DNA of 64,000 bases from Kozakia baliensis (GCF_001787335.1 NZ_CP014674.1:1816501-1880500); one strand, 5' to 3'. Shown: positions 44,967 to 54,898, counted from the stretch's first letter. Numbers and translations: made by a program. The notes: generated by a model not told the origin, from the letters alone.

Positions 44967-46751
44967 ATGTCTCTCTCAGAATCCACGCGCTCGTTTCAGG
45001 AATCCTTCGCCCCTAAGCTGAGAAGCTTCATCAAGCAATTCTTCCTGCTGGTCCCCCATGCACCCGGCATCGCCAAAGCGCAGCTTGTCAGCGGTGTCGT
45101 TTCATCACTTACACTTATTGTCGCCGTCATCGCCTTCGGTCCTACTCTTGGACCAACGGCCCTTTTCGGCTCCATGATCGCACAATGGGAAGCGGACCGA
45201 CCTTTTCTTGCGCGTATAAGATGCGCTCTTCTCATCGGCGGCATCATGACGGTGACGATGGGCATCGGTGTGCTTATTGCGCCCTACCACGCCGCCATCG
45301 TGCCGATCGTGGTCGTTCTCATCCTAATCATGACGACGAGCTATTATTCCTTCGTCCTCACACGTGGGCCCGGGCCACTCAATCTTTTCTACGCAACCGC
45401 CATCGGCAGTTACCTGGGGCAATTTAGCGATATCGGCCTGCAAACCACTTATATCACGGGCTATGCGGCAGCGTTCGCAGGGGCTCTAACGCTCGTTGCT
45501 CTCCTGCCCAACATGCATGGACCGGAAGAACGCGCCGTTCAAAATGCAGAGCAGGAGGTCGAGGCATTTTGCCTTCATAGCCACGCCAATTTGTCCCTGC
45601 ATGAGCGTTCGGCACGTCGTCATACGGCCTATGCCGCCGTCAATCGCGGCTGGCTTACTTTGCGGGCGGCAGGTAATGGCATCCTTGGCTGCCAAGCCAA
45701 GCATATCAACCGAATGCTGGCCAGCAATCGCGCTCTATCCTTGCAGATCACCACCAACGCCTATCCACATATACGCCCGGAAGAGGTCGGCACCAGCACA
45801 CCGGCTTTACGTGGCAGACCAACCTTATTTTGGCTCTTTCAGAACAATTTTCATAAGAATTCAGTCGCTTGGTTTACCGCGTTTCGGGTCGGCCTGGCTG
45901 CGGCCATTTCCGGCGGGCTCACACAATTCCTGAATTTGGGCCATCCTTACTGGGCCATTCTGACTTCCACACTCATCCTGCATCGTTGGATCGGCCGCCT
46001 CGCCACGACAACCCGCGCCCTGCATCGCGGGGTCGGCACATTGCTCGGGCTTGGCGTTGTCAGCGGCGTCTTGAGTTTACAGCCGGGACGATGGGGGATT
46101 ATTGCGGCAATCGTTGTTTGCATTCTGGTGCAGAATCTTTTGGTTCTCCGGAACTACGCTCTCGGTATTGTTTTCGTTACCCCCATGGCGCTTCTTTCCA
46201 TCGAAGCCGCGGGACAAACCGGCTGGTCGCTCGAGCGACTCATGACGGATCGTATCGACGAAACCCTGGTGGGCATTACCGTCGCGATTTTAGTAACTTG
46301 GACGACAACCTTACGCAAACCGCGTGAAATGATGCGCGCGCAGTTTCAACGCACATTGCAGGCCATTGAACATCTGTTGCGCTTCATCGCGCAAGATTTG
46401 GCTTCCTCGCCGGAAGCCATACATGCGCGTGTCGTCCTTCAATATGAGTTGCTGACGACGCTCGCCGTCCTGACGCAAGCTGCGGAGGACGATCCCGAAC
46501 TTCATCCCTGGCATGACGTCGAAGTCGCTATGGCGGATTTAGGTTACGCCACGCTTGCCGCCTGCTGGCTAAACCAGCCTAGCCATCTTGTCTCGGCTCT
46601 GCCCACACTTCGAAAAGTAACCGCTCTGCGAAAAAAGGAATTATTCGCCACTGAAAAAGACACCCATATTCAGTGCATCGCGCAGCATGTCGTCGCGATC
46701 AACAGGACTCTCTCCGAACCTGTCATGGGATTTGCTCAAGAAAGACCGTAA
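44967..46751 (+). CDS. FUSC-family membrane protein (aromatic acid exporter-like)
   Basis: Membrane protein of about 594 residues with two clusters of hydrophobic helices, roughly 40-190 and 300-440, separated by a soluble helical domain, the FUSC/YccS/AaeB architecture. The second cluster includes TQFLNLGHPYWAILTSTLIL and LLGLGVVSGVLSL. AaeB exports hydroxybenzoates; the substrate here is unknown. The start is uncertain: the ATG at 44967 is chosen, a TTG-initiated frame from 44847 is longer. It follows the ABC operon by about 175 bases and no membrane fusion partner gene is adjacent. Confidence 0.82.
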   Translation: MSLSESTRSFQESFAPKLRSFIKQFFLLVPHAPGIAKAQLVSGVVSSLTLIVAVIAFGPTLGPTALFGSMIAQWEADRPFLARIRCALLIGGIMTVTMGIGVLIAPYHAAIVPIVVVLILIMTTSYYSFVLTRGPGPLNLFYATAIGSYLGQFSDIGLQTTYITGYAAAFAGALTLVALLPNMHGPEERAVQNAEQEVEAFCLHSHANLSLHERSARRHTAYAAVNRGWLTLRAAGNGILGCQAKHINRMLASNRALSLQITTNAYPHIRPEEVGTSTPALRGRPTLFWLFQNNFHKNSVAWFTAFRVGLAAAISGGLTQFLNLGHPYWAILTSTLILHRWIGRLATTTRALHRGVGTLLGLGVVSGVLSLQPGRWGIIAAIVVCILVQNLLVLRNYALGIVFVTPMALLSIEAAGQTGWSLERLMTDRIDETLVGITVAILVTWTTTLRKPREMMRAQFQRTLQAIEHLLRFIAQDLASSPEAIHARVVLQYELLTTLAVLTQAAEDDPELHPWHDVEVAMADLGYATLAACWLNQPSHLVSALPTLRKVTALRKKELFATEKDTHIQCIAQHVVAINRTLSEPVMGFAQERP

Positions 46752-46758
46752 AATATTT

Positions 46759-46788
46759 GGGAGTAGAGTAGATAAGCTATCTACTCCC
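46759..46788. terminator. hairpin between convergent genes
   Basis: GGGAGTAGA and TCTACTCCC pair around a 12-base loop, just after the FUSC stop and before the end of the converging dehydrogenase gene. No long T-run follows, so it is a weak or factor-assisted terminator. Confidence 0.5.
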
Positions 46789-46801
46789 GCTCTTCGTAAA
46801 C

Positions 46802-47767
46802 TCAATCGAGCAAAGGTGACGGCCCAAGCTCCTGCAGCACTTGCGCCATACGAGAATATGCCTTGTTTCGATAAGCAATCAGCTTGGAAAGCTGCTCCGG
46901 CGTAAATTTTCCCGTAAAGCCCTCGCCGCTTTTCGTGCCGAGTTTTCCTTCCGCAACCAATTCCTTCAACAATTGCGGCGTCGCCAGACGATCGCCAAAA
47001 GCATCCTCGAATGTTTTGAAGCAATTGACGTACACATCCAGCCCGGCCATGTCGGCAATGGCGAAGGGACCAAAGAAGGGCAAGCGGAAACCAAAGGTGC
47101 TGCGAACGATTGTATCGACATCTTCTGGCGTGGCGATTCCCTCTTCCACAATAGAATTGGCTTCCTTCAGAAGAACATATTGAAGCCGGTTCAGCACGAA
47201 CCCAGGACGATCAGCCACTTGCGCAGCGCTACGGTTCGCACGTTTCAACATATCCTTCACGACCGGAATGACGGCAGGATCGGTCGCCTCGCCGCATACC
47301 AATTCCACGCCCGGGATAAACGGTGCCGGGTTACTAAAATGCACGGTGAGGAAACGTTCAGGATGGGTGACATACGGTGCAAGCGTATGAACCGGAAGCG
47401 TGGATGTATTCGTCCCTATTATGGCTTCAGGGCGCGCAGCGGAACAGATGCGCTTGAAAACCTCTGCCTTGATAGCGGGCACTTCCGGCACGGCTTCTTC
47501 AATGAAATCCACTTCGCGCACGGCATCTTCGATGGAGGGTGCGGTCTGTAAATTCACTTTGACGCGCGCGCTCGAACCTTTTGGAAACAGTCCTTGCTGC
47601 TCGAATTCATCGGCTTCGCGCAAAAGGCGTGCGTAATTTTTTTGTGTCGCCTCTTCGGAGACATCCGCGAGAACGACGGACATACCCGCAGCCGCGAGAG
47701 ACTGCGCAATGCCGCCGCCCATATATCCAGCCCCGACCACGGCTACAGTTTGGATTTTATCGATCAT
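46802..47767 (-). CDS. 3-hydroxyacyl-CoA dehydrogenase family protein
   Basis: NAD-dependent dehydrogenase of 321 residues. N-terminal VAVVGAGYMGGGIAQSLAAAG, catalytic-region TNTSTLPVHTLAPYVTHPER with the conserved HFSNP (His), and C-terminal DRPGFVLNRLQYVLLKEAN identify the family. Members include 3-hydroxybutyryl-CoA dehydrogenase and L-gulonate dehydrogenase; the C-terminus resembles single-domain short-chain enzymes. It is divergent from a LysR regulator, a common arrangement that suggests control by that protein. Confidence 0.85.
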   Translation of the reverse strand: MIDKIQTVAVVGAGYMGGGIAQSLAAAGMSVVLADVSEEATQKNYARLLREADEFEQQGLFPKGSSARVKVNLQTAPSIEDAVREVDFIEEAVPEVPAIKAEVFKRICSAARPEAIIGTNTSTLPVHTLAPYVTHPERFLTVHFSNPAPFIPGVELVCGEATDPAVIPVVKDMLKRANRSAAQVADRPGFVLNRLQYVLLKEANSIVEEGIATPEDVDTIVRSTFGFRLPFFGPFAIADMAGLDVYVNCFKTFEDAFGDRLATPQLLKELVAEGKLGTKSGEGFTGKFTPEQLSKLIAYRNKAYSRMAQVLQELGPSPLLD

Positions 47768-47900
47768 GCTTGGTCTCCGTATTTTCAGATGTCGTCATGA
47801 GGGGGAGATGCGTTGGAGATATTCACGCTTGTCTGCGAATACCGATAAGCCGCCTCCGCCACATTGATCCACGGCGGAAAGCTCCCAAGGACGTTCATTG

Positions 47901-47916
47901 TAACACCTAAATGTTA
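47901..47916. promoter_or_regulatory. candidate LysR binding box
   Basis: TAACACCTAAATGTTA is an inverted repeat with the T-N11-A form typical of LysR sites. It lies in the divergent region between the dehydrogenase (start 47767) and the LysR gene (start 47999). A reverse-strand 37-codon frame (47787-47899) starts right beside it but has no ribosome site. Confidence 0.5.
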
Positions 47917-47998
47917 GAAATATCTTTTAGCGAGACTACAGCCAGCCCGTCCAATATCGATTACTCATGAACCGATAACCAAAACCGAGTTTTCGCCC

Positions 47999-48964
47999 AT
48001 GGCTTCGAACGTCGATTCAACACCCCAATGGTTTATGCAGCGTCGTATTAAGCTTCAGCACATCAAGGTGCTGGCATCTTTCCCTCAACATGAGACTTTG
48101 CATCAAGTGGCGAAGCATCTCGGGATTTCCCAACCAGCCGCATCGAAAATCATCGCTGAACTTGAAACGGCGGTTCGACATGAATTGTTCACACGTTCCG
48201 GACGCCTTCTTATACCGAACGATCTGGGAAAAATTCTTATCCGACATTCCGTCGCCATGCTTCGCGAACTCGGGCATGCCTCGGATGAATTGGCCGCCAT
48301 GGTGGACGGTCGCCGTGGTCACGTCGCCATCGGCGCGATAGATGGCCCGACGGTCAACGAACTGGCAGATTTCTTGGTTTATTTGAAGGAACATTTTCCT
48401 TTGATCGAAGCGCGCGTGGAAACGGCCTCAAGCGTTCAACTCATCAAGCTTCTCGAACAACGCAAACTTGATATCGTCTTAGGGCGTGCCACGCCCACGC
48501 TTGATCGTAGTCGTTTTTCCTATCGCGAGATCGGCGCGGAGCGGCTCGCGGTCGTAGGACGATACGGCCATCCTCTGTCACAAGAAAAGCGCCTTCGAAT
48601 AAAGGATATACAGCAAGAGAATTGGATCATACAGAGCAAGAATTCGACGCTACGTGCTTGGTTCGATGCTCTTTTCGTAGAGCGGGATTTGAGTGCGCCA
48701 GCGCATATCGTCAACACGAATTCTCTATTGATGACGCTGGCTTATCTATCTCGTACGGATGCGCTCTCCGTGCTCTCTGAACCCGTGGCTTTGCAGCAGG
48801 CGGCCTGCAAGCAACTGAGTATCCTATCGATTGATGTGGATACCACGACAACGCCTTACGGCTTGATTGTGCCCGTGGATACGTCCTCATCTCCAATCCT
48901 GACGACAATCCTTAATGTGCTGACGCCTCTCGTCAGAAAGCATTACTCTCACAAAACAACATAA
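47999..48964 (+). CDS. LysR-family transcriptional regulator
   Basis: Regulator of 321 residues. The N-terminal helix-turn-helix reads IKVLASFPQHETLHQVAKHL and GISQPAASKIIAELE. The C-terminal periplasmic-binding-like sensor domain includes RRGHVAIGAIDGPTV and LDIVLGRATPTLD. It resembles the GbpR/CbbR-type subgroup that answers to small organic acids or sugars. Probable target is the divergent dehydrogenase gene and itself through the box at 47901-47916. Confidence 0.9.
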   Translation: MASNVDSTPQWFMQRRIKLQHIKVLASFPQHETLHQVAKHLGISQPAASKIIAELETAVRHELFTRSGRLLIPNDLGKILIRHSVAMLRELGHASDELAAMVDGRRGHVAIGAIDGPTVNELADFLVYLKEHFPLIEARVETASSVQLIKLLEQRKLDIVLGRATPTLDRSRFSYREIGAERLAVVGRYGHPLSQEKRLRIKDIQQENWIIQSKNSTLRAWFDALFVERDLSAPAHIVNTNSLLMTLAYLSRTDALSVLSEPVALQQAACKQLSILSIDVDTTTTPYGLIVPVDTSSSPILTTILNVLTPLVRKHYSHKTT

Positions 48965-49126
48965 AGTTTATATCGATCACGCACAATGTGATCTTTTTGA
49001 GGCAGGGCGTTAGAATGCTTCATAGAGATATGTCACAATATTTTGTTATTGTCGTTTAGTATTGCTGGTTTATGACGTTTGGTTAATTCCTATTTTGTAT
49101 CAGATTAACAAGAGTTACGCTGCCCG

Positions 49127-50641
49127 ATGGAAACCAAACGTATCAACGTGAGCTTGAAGAGCGTTATTAGTGCTGCTTTGTCGAGGCTTCCCTTGAGGAA
49201 GAACTGGCGTCTGCGTCATACGCATGTTTTGGGCGCGATGACTGGTGCATGCTTCATCCTCCTCTCTTCGCAGGCATTGGCCCAGTCGGAAACTGCAAAG
49301 ACCGAGTTTTCAAATAACTATGAAGCCATGGGCTTTCCGATTGCCGGGCAAGGCGCGGTGCCGATCGGGCCTTTGGTGCCCTCGCTTTATGGAAACCCTC
49401 ACCTTTTCGGAGATTGGGGCGGCGCGCAGAGTTGGCTCAAAGACCGCGGCATCTTCCTTAACATTGCCCTGAACGAAGAATATATGGGCAACATCACTGG
49501 CGGGCGCACCCGCGATAATGTCCTGGCTGGTCAGGTTGCGGCAGAGCTTGATGTCGATTGGCAAAAACTCGCCAACGTGCCTGGGCTATGGACGCATCTA
49601 CTTGTCATCAATGGCCATGGCCGCAGCTTTAGCCATACGCTTGGCGATTCTGTTTCAAACCCAGAACAGATATATGGCGCACGCGGAAACGTGGTCGCGC
49701 ATCTTGTCGCGATGTATCTTGATAAAAGCTTTCTCCATGACCGAATCATTCTATCGCTCGGCGCAATTCCGACCGGCACGTTCTTCAACTTCGATGCTCT
49801 CGCCTGCTCATTCATGAACGTTAGTGTTTGCGGAAATTTCGCACCAGGGAAATACACGCCCGGCGGGCGCGATTGGCCTTCCGCCAATATCGGCGCTGTC
49901 CTGCGTGTTCGCCCAACTGAACGAACCTATATTATGGGCGGAATTTTCGCTGTTAGCCCTCATGCCTATAATGGAGGCATTTCCGGCTGGGCGTTGGCAC
50001 AGGATGGGCTTGGAAAGCTATCTTCCCAAGTCGAACTCGGTTGGACGCCCGCCTTTGGCAAAGATAAATTGCTGGGACATTACAAAATTGGCATGTGGTA
50101 CGATAACTCGCGCTATCCCAATCTTTATGAAGACAGAAACGGACAATCCTTCCTGTTGAGCGGCCTGCCACAACGCAAACAATCTGGCACTTGGTCGGCT
50201 TGGTTCATGTTCAACCAAATGTTGATGCGCAACGGTGACGGAATAGCGAACGGATTGATCGCAATCGGCGGGGTCGGATATGCGCAGGGCAATGTCGTAG
50301 CCATGAGGGACCATGAATGGATCGGCTTGTTGGAAAGCGGCACACCCTGGAACCGCCCGCTCGATCAGATTGGCGTGATGTTTCAAAACATGAACATGAG
50401 CCGAAGCGTGCGGTTGCAGCAAGAATCCTCTCTCGCACTGGGCACGCCCTTCCTCTCGAATCAGTGGGGAGACGTTTATGGTGTCCAGAAATGGGAGCGT
50501 GTTTACGAAGCATTTTATAGCGTTCATCTTGCGCGCGCGACGGCTCTGCAATTCGACTTTCAATATCTTCAGCATCCAGGCGCCACGACGACTTTCGAAG
50601 ATGCCGCCGTTATTGGCGGGCAGTTCACCACGAACTTCTAG
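49127..50641 (+). CDS. carbohydrate-selective porin, OprB family
   Basis: Outer-membrane porin of 504 residues with an unusually long N-terminus before the signal segment (HVLGAMTGACFILLSSQALAQ). The mature part has HLFGDWGGAQSWLKDRGIFL, the usual OprB start, then aromatic beta strands and the C-terminal aromatic strand IGGQFTTNF. OprB channels admit glucose and other sugars or polyols. The polyol dehydrogenase gene follows after 223 bases, and neighbours include two sugar ABC systems, so it probably serves sugar entry in general. An internal start before MTGACF is also possible. Confidence 0.9.
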   Translation: METKRINVSLKSVISAALSRLPLRKNWRLRHTHVLGAMTGACFILLSSQALAQSETAKTEFSNNYEAMGFPIAGQGAVPIGPLVPSLYGNPHLFGDWGGAQSWLKDRGIFLNIALNEEYMGNITGGRTRDNVLAGQVAAELDVDWQKLANVPGLWTHLLVINGHGRSFSHTLGDSVSNPEQIYGARGNVVAHLVAMYLDKSFLHDRIILSLGAIPTGTFFNFDALACSFMNVSVCGNFAPGKYTPGGRDWPSANIGAVLRVRPTERTYIMGGIFAVSPHAYNGGISGWALAQDGLGKLSSQVELGWTPAFGKDKLLGHYKIGMWYDNSRYPNLYEDRNGQSFLLSGLPQRKQSGTWSAWFMFNQMLMRNGDGIANGLIAIGGVGYAQGNVVAMRDHEWIGLLESGTPWNRPLDQIGVMFQNMNMSRSVRLQQESSLALGTPFLSNQWGDVYGVQKWERVYEAFYSVHLARATALQFDFQYLQHPGATTTFEDAAVIGGQFTTNF

Positions 50642-50864
50642 AACGTCTCTCATCTTGTCTGTTCTGAATAACGGGCAAGATTTACGAATCATATATAATA
50701 GCGACCTCCAGTCTAGGAGTGCGGGATATTGTCATTCGAGCCTTAGAAAGCCGCAAACGCATTAAGTTCCATCAGGTCTAGTTTACTGGAAATCCATTAA
50801 TTTCTCGCTAGTATTTGGCAACAATCACAAGAGAACCAGCCACTTTTACGAAAGGATTTGATCC

Positions 50865-52343
50865 TTGAGACTGTCTCGTGTTGCTTTGCCTTATCTTCCG
50901 GAAAATGTTTATCGGCCTCAATACGATCTTTCGGGACTCACGCCGGGTATCCTGCATTTAGGCTGCGGCAATTTCCATCGAGCGCATCAGGCAGTCGCAA
51001 CACAAGCCGCCATCAATTTGGAAGGAAAAGACGGGCTGCGTTGGGGAATTGTCGGAGCCACAATGCGCAGTCCGACATTGGTCGAACGCCTCCGACCACA
51101 AGATAATCTTTATACGCTGCTCACGCGTCTTCCCGATAGAACGGCAGCTTCCATTATTGGCTCCATCCATGCGATGTCTTTTACAGGGGATCCGCTCTCA
51201 TATCTGCCGGAGCGCCTCGCCGATCCGCAAATACGCATCGTATCACTAACGGTGACGGCCAGTGGCTATTATCTTACCGCTGAAGGCCGCCTCGACCCGC
51301 AAGCGGACGCTATTCGCGCCGACCTTATAAGCGAATATCCGCGCACGGCTCTCGGTATTCTTGCCTTGGGCTTGGCTATAATACGTGAACGCGGCACGAC
51401 GCCGCCCGTTATTCTTTGTTGCGATAATGTCAGCAATAACGGCGCAACTTTACGCCAAGCTGTGCTGGATTTCGTGTCTCTACGAGGCGACGATGCTTTA
51501 GGAGCATGGATTGCGGCACATGTGCAATTCCCCGATACGATGGTCGACCGTATCGCTCCCACCACAAGCGCCAACGATGTCGAAGATGCGCTGGCGGCAT
51601 TGGAAGGCATTCATGACGAGGCGCCCATTTCGGCGGAACCATGGTTCCAATGGATTATCGGCCCGTTCGAAGGCCCCCGCCCGCATTGGGAGGCCCATCC
51701 GGGAACCAAATTCGTTTCAGATGTCGGCCTTTTCGAAAGGGCGAAACTTCAAATGCTCAATGGCAGCCACATGCTTCTCGCCTATGCCGGAGCTCTGGCT
51801 GGCCTGAATACGATCGCTGAAGCGGCAAGCGATCCGATGCTCGGTCGGATTGCGGCGCGCTTCATTCGTCATGAGCAAGATGCGGGCATCGGCCTCTCCG
51901 CCCAGGAATTGGATGATTACGCCCACGATCTTATGGAGCGTTTTCGCAATCCTGGCATCGTGCATGAAGCCGAGCGCGTCGGTCGTAATGGCTCGGTCAA
52001 AATGGCGGATCGTGTCATTCGCCCCATGCGGGAAAATTTGGAAGCGGGGCGTTCAGTCAACGGCGCTAGATTGTTGATCGCTTGCTGGATACGCTGGTTC
52101 GCTCTGCATGAACAAGACGCGCTTGACTTGGCTCTTGCCGACCCACGCGCCAATGTTCTCCGAAAGATATGCGCTCAGGCGCGCCATGATCACGAAGCGC
52201 AGACCGAGGCTTTCTTCGCGATGGAGGAAGTATTTGGCCCCCCGCTTCCACAACATGAAAAGGAAGTAAAAGCGATTGCGTCCATCTTACGCCGTCTGAC
52301 GGAAGAACAGGTGCCAACCCTTTTGCAAGAATTGGCTGCCTGA
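50865..52343 (+). CDS. mannitol dehydrogenase / fructuronate reductase-family oxidoreductase
   Basis: Long-chain NAD(P)-dependent polyol dehydrogenase of 492 residues, interconverting a sugar alcohol and a ketose. The N-terminal HLGCGNFHRAHQA and central VILCCDNVSNNG match the family, and the catalytic set K-x4-N-x2-H is seen in KLQMLNGSH. The TTG start at 50865 is supported by AAAGGA about eight bases upstream. Mannitol/fructose is the usual substrate; arabitol, sorbitol and tagaturonate are alternatives. A shared terminator with the converging HAD gene follows. Confidence 0.9.
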   Translation: MRLSRVALPYLPENVYRPQYDLSGLTPGILHLGCGNFHRAHQAVATQAAINLEGKDGLRWGIVGATMRSPTLVERLRPQDNLYTLLTRLPDRTAASIIGSIHAMSFTGDPLSYLPERLADPQIRIVSLTVTASGYYLTAEGRLDPQADAIRADLISEYPRTALGILALGLAIIRERGTTPPVILCCDNVSNNGATLRQAVLDFVSLRGDDALGAWIAAHVQFPDTMVDRIAPTTSANDVEDALAALEGIHDEAPISAEPWFQWIIGPFEGPRPHWEAHPGTKFVSDVGLFERAKLQMLNGSHMLLAYAGALAGLNTIAEAASDPMLGRIAARFIRHEQDAGIGLSAQELDDYAHDLMERFRNPGIVHEAERVGRNGSVKMADRVIRPMRENLEAGRSVNGARLLIACWIRWFALHEQDALDLALADPRANVLRKICAQARHDHEAQTEAFFAMEEVFGPPLPQHEKEVKAIASILRRLTEEQVPTLLQELAA

Positions 52344-52348
52344 AAAAT

Positions 52349-52383
52349 CCATCTGAAAAGCGGCTTAGACTGCTTTCAGATGG
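52349..52383. terminator. long hairpin overlapping the end of the HAD gene
   Basis: CCATCTGAAA-AGC and GCTTTCAGATGG pair over about 12 bp (one bulged A) around a 10-base loop. It spans the mannitol dehydrogenase 3' end and the last six codons of the converging phosphatase gene, so both messages end in the same structure. Confidence 0.6.
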
Positions 52384-53075
52384 TGTTCCAAATAGGAGAT
52401 CACAACGTTGAGATCCTTGACGATAGCGAGCGCTTTGCCGCGAATTTCGTCGGTAGGATCCAGCAAGTCCGGCACGACAATAACGCGGATACCAGCGGCG
52501 TGAGCTGCGCGAGCGCCCGAGTGAGAATCTTCTAAAGCGAGGCAATAATCCGGCTCGACGCCAATTTTCTTCGCTGCGGTAAGATAAGGCTCAGGGTTGG
52601 GCTTGCCTTGCGTGACGTCATCTCGGGTAACGATCGCATCGAAACGCTGATCCAGTCCCACAAGCTTGAGATGATGCATTGTACGATAGCGGCTTGACGA
52701 AGTGGCAATCGCGCGAGGCAGTTGCATTTTATCAAGCAGATCGAGCAGCGGCGTAACGCCTGTTTTCAACACTAGGCGCCCTGTGTCCACGTAATTGCGA
52801 AGATGAACTTCCTGCCGCTCGAAGAAATCATTTAGCGGGAAATCCTTGCCATATGATTCCTGCACGAGCTTACGGCATCCATCGGCCGGCACGCCGATCA
52901 TACGGCGGCAGAAGCTCAGGGGCATATCGTAGTTGAGATCGCGCGCGGCATCCACGAGCGCCTCCATGGCCAGTGTTTCGCTATCGAGCAAAAGCCCATC
53001 CATGTCGAAAACAACGCCATGAATAGGTGCTGATTTCTCGGAAAGAAGGTGAGCGGGGATGGTTTCTGAAGGCAT
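52365..53075 (-). CDS. HAD-family sugar phosphatase / beta-phosphoglucomutase-like
   Basis: Haloacid-dehalogenase hydrolase of 236 residues with catalytic Asp in VVFDMDGLLLDSE, motif II in AIATSSSR, Lys in GKPNPEP and motif IV in ALEDSHSGARAA. The helical cap after residue 40 suggests small phosphosugar substrates (beta-phosphoglucomutase or 2-deoxyglucose/glycerol phosphatase type). The ATG at 53075 follows AGGAAAACGG. It is convergent with the mannitol dehydrogenase gene. A polyol-phosphate phosphatase would fit the setting, unproven. Confidence 0.85.
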   Translation of the reverse strand: MPSETIPAHLLSEKSAPIHGVVFDMDGLLLDSETLAMEALVDAARDLNYDMPLSFCRRMIGVPADGCRKLVQESYGKDFPLNDFFERQEVHLRNYVDTGRLVLKTGVTPLLDLLDKMQLPRAIATSSSRYRTMHHLKLVGLDQRFDAIVTRDDVTQGKPNPEPYLTAAKKIGVEPDYCLALEDSHSGARAAHAAGIRVIVVPDLLDPTDEIRGKALAIVKDLNVVISYLEHHLKAV

Positions 53076-53416
53076 TCCGTTTTCCTTTTCCTGTTCGTTC
53101 TTTAGCGGTTTTGATTACCCTTCCAAGCATTCATCGTTTTTGCAAATGAAGAGTTCTATCCCCTCTCCCTAATCCTGCGCGCGTTTATGAATGAGTGAAA
53201 TTTGCCTTCCATATAAAATTGGAAACAAATACAGTTTTCTATCAATTTATTATTTTTGAAATCCGTCTTATTTTTATAAGAATTCAATAAATAACTATTA
53301 CTGTATTGTATAATTTGGAAAGCGTAAGATTTAGTTTATGCCTTTATTTTTAGCGGGAGGCATTCGCGCGGCTGATCATCGATAACAATCAGCCGCGCCT
53401 AAGAGGAAAGTGGACG
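53076..53416. other. AT-rich intergenic region with hairpin
   Basis: No gene. GCGCGGCTGAT and ATCAGCCGCGC (53366-53398) form a perfect 11-bp stem just after the phosphohexomutase stop codon. It lacks an immediate T-run but a run of T follows a little later on the reverse strand, so it is probably that gene's terminator. The rest is very AT-rich and holds the promoter of the HAD gene. Confidence 0.6.
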
Positions 53417-54898
53417 TTATGCTGGGGTTTTTTCGCGCCACGTAGCAACGGCTGCCAAGCCGCTTTTAAGCAGCGTTTCGGCGCGTTCCACACTGCCAGC
53501 TTCAACATAAACGCGGAGTTCGGGAGCGTTGCCGGAAGGGCGTAAATGGATGATGTCCCCGGCTGAGAAAGTCATGCGCAAGCCATCCGTCTCGTCAACG
53601 CTAACCAGATCCCCGCAAATTGCGACAAAACCGAGTTCTGCTGCGGCCTTTTTAGGATCACGACGCAACACAGCAAGGTGCGCTTGGCTTTGAGCCGTAG
53701 GCATCTCGACTAAGCGGTCACTCAATGTATAGCGTGGCGGGAGAGAAGCCACCAATGCAGTAAGATCATCCTGATAACCGCGTGCCGCTATAATCGCACT
53801 CAGCATTGGCAGAATAGAATCGCGCGTTGGCAGCGCTGTTAATGCGCGTGCATCCCGAACGATATCGCTGGCCAACAGGAAGCCGCCATTGGCTTCGTAG
53901 CCCATCGTCGGCAATTGCCCAGCGGCAACAGCCTCCATCATGGCGGCGACGACGAACGGAGACCCGATACGCGTGCGTCGCACATGAGGGATCAGGCCGA
54001 TTTTTTCCAGGGCCGTATTGCTGCTGACGGGCGTTGCCACGCTTGCCGCCTCGAGAAAACGAGCGGCCAGAATACCAAGCACGTCTCCACGCAGCCAATT
54101 GCCATTGCGATCCGCCAGCAGAGGCCGATCGGAATCGCCATCTGTGGTCAGAATAGCGTGATAATCCCCGGATGAGGCCCATTGGCGGGCCAGTTCAGCA
54201 TCTTCCGGTCGCACGGCTTCCGTATCGACGGGGATAAAAGCCTCGGCACGACCAAGCGGTATGGCCTCCCCGCCTAGCGCTTTGATGATCTGAACCAATA
54301 CGTCCCGTCCCACGGCGGAATGCTGGTAAACGCCCAGACGCAACCCAGCCAATGCTTGAGCACCGAAGAACTCGCGGTAACGCTCAACAAAGCTTTCTAC
54401 CACATCCGTCACGGCGGGAAACTCGGTCGGGTAGACCAGCGTACCATCAGCATCGAACCAACCCTCGGGCAGTTCAACGTCCTGCTCGCGCATGGCGACT
54501 TCGTCCTCTTTAAGGAACTCACCGCGTGCACGATTGAATTTGATACCATTACGATCGGCGGGGATATGGCTTCCCGTCACCATAAGCGAAGGCATGTCGT
54601 GTGCGAACGCATAATTGCATAGCGCCGGTGTCGGGACATAGCCACACCATACCGGCTCACCCCCCATATGACGGATCGCAGCTATACAAGCGCGCACGAT
54701 ACGCGGTGTGCTTGGCCGCAAGTCACCCGCTATGGCAACCGGACGTCCGGGAGCGAACTCCCCAATTACCGCCAGATGCTTAAGGTAGCCAACTGTGTAG
54801 GCAAAACAGACGGCATCCGTCATAGCGGTAACGAGGCCTCGGGCTCCACTCGTTCCAAAGGCGACGCCAGAGCGCTCCATCCATGTGGCAATACGCAT
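53417..54898 (-). CDS. phosphomannomutase/phosphoglucomutase-family phosphohexomutase
   Basis: Phosphosugar mutase of 493 residues. The phospho-Ser loop MVTGSHIPADRNGIKF and the metal loop TDGDSDRPLLAD are clear; ANGGFLLAS is the sugar-binding loop and LRPSGNAPELRVYVE the phosphate-binding C-terminal loop. N-terminal VAFGTSGARGLV is typical. It interconverts hexose 1- and 6-phosphates (mannose or glucose), feeding polysaccharide or nucleotide-sugar synthesis. An upstream-adjacent gene is the aminotransferase fusion, which also may use nucleotide sugars. Confidence 0.9.
   Translation of the reverse strand: MRIATWMERSGVAFGTSGARGLVTAMTDAVCFAYTVGYLKHLAVIGEFAPGRPVAIAGDLRPSTPRIVRACIAAIRHMGGEPVWCGYVPTPALCNYAFAHDMPSLMVTGSHIPADRNGIKFNRARGEFLKEDEVAMREQDVELPEGWFDADGTLVYPTEFPAVTDVVESFVERYREFFGAQALAGLRLGVYQHSAVGRDVLVQIIKALGGEAIPLGRAEAFIPVDTEAVRPEDAELARQWASSGDYHAILTTDGDSDRPLLADRNGNWLRGDVLGILAARFLEAASVATPVSSNTALEKIGLIPHVRRTRIGSPFVVAAMMEAVAAGQLPTMGYEANGGFLLASDIVRDARALTALPTRDSILPMLSAIIAARGYQDDLTALVASLPPRYTLSDRLVEMPTAQSQAHLAVLRRDPKKAAAELGFVAICGDLVSVDETDGLRMTFSAGDIIHLRPSGNAPELRVYVEAGSVERAETLLKSGLAAVATWREKTPA

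Noticed and set aside
53366-53398. Perfect 11-bp hairpin as possible CRISPR or phage site
   Set aside because: Single copy and placed right after a gene end; a terminator is the simpler reading.
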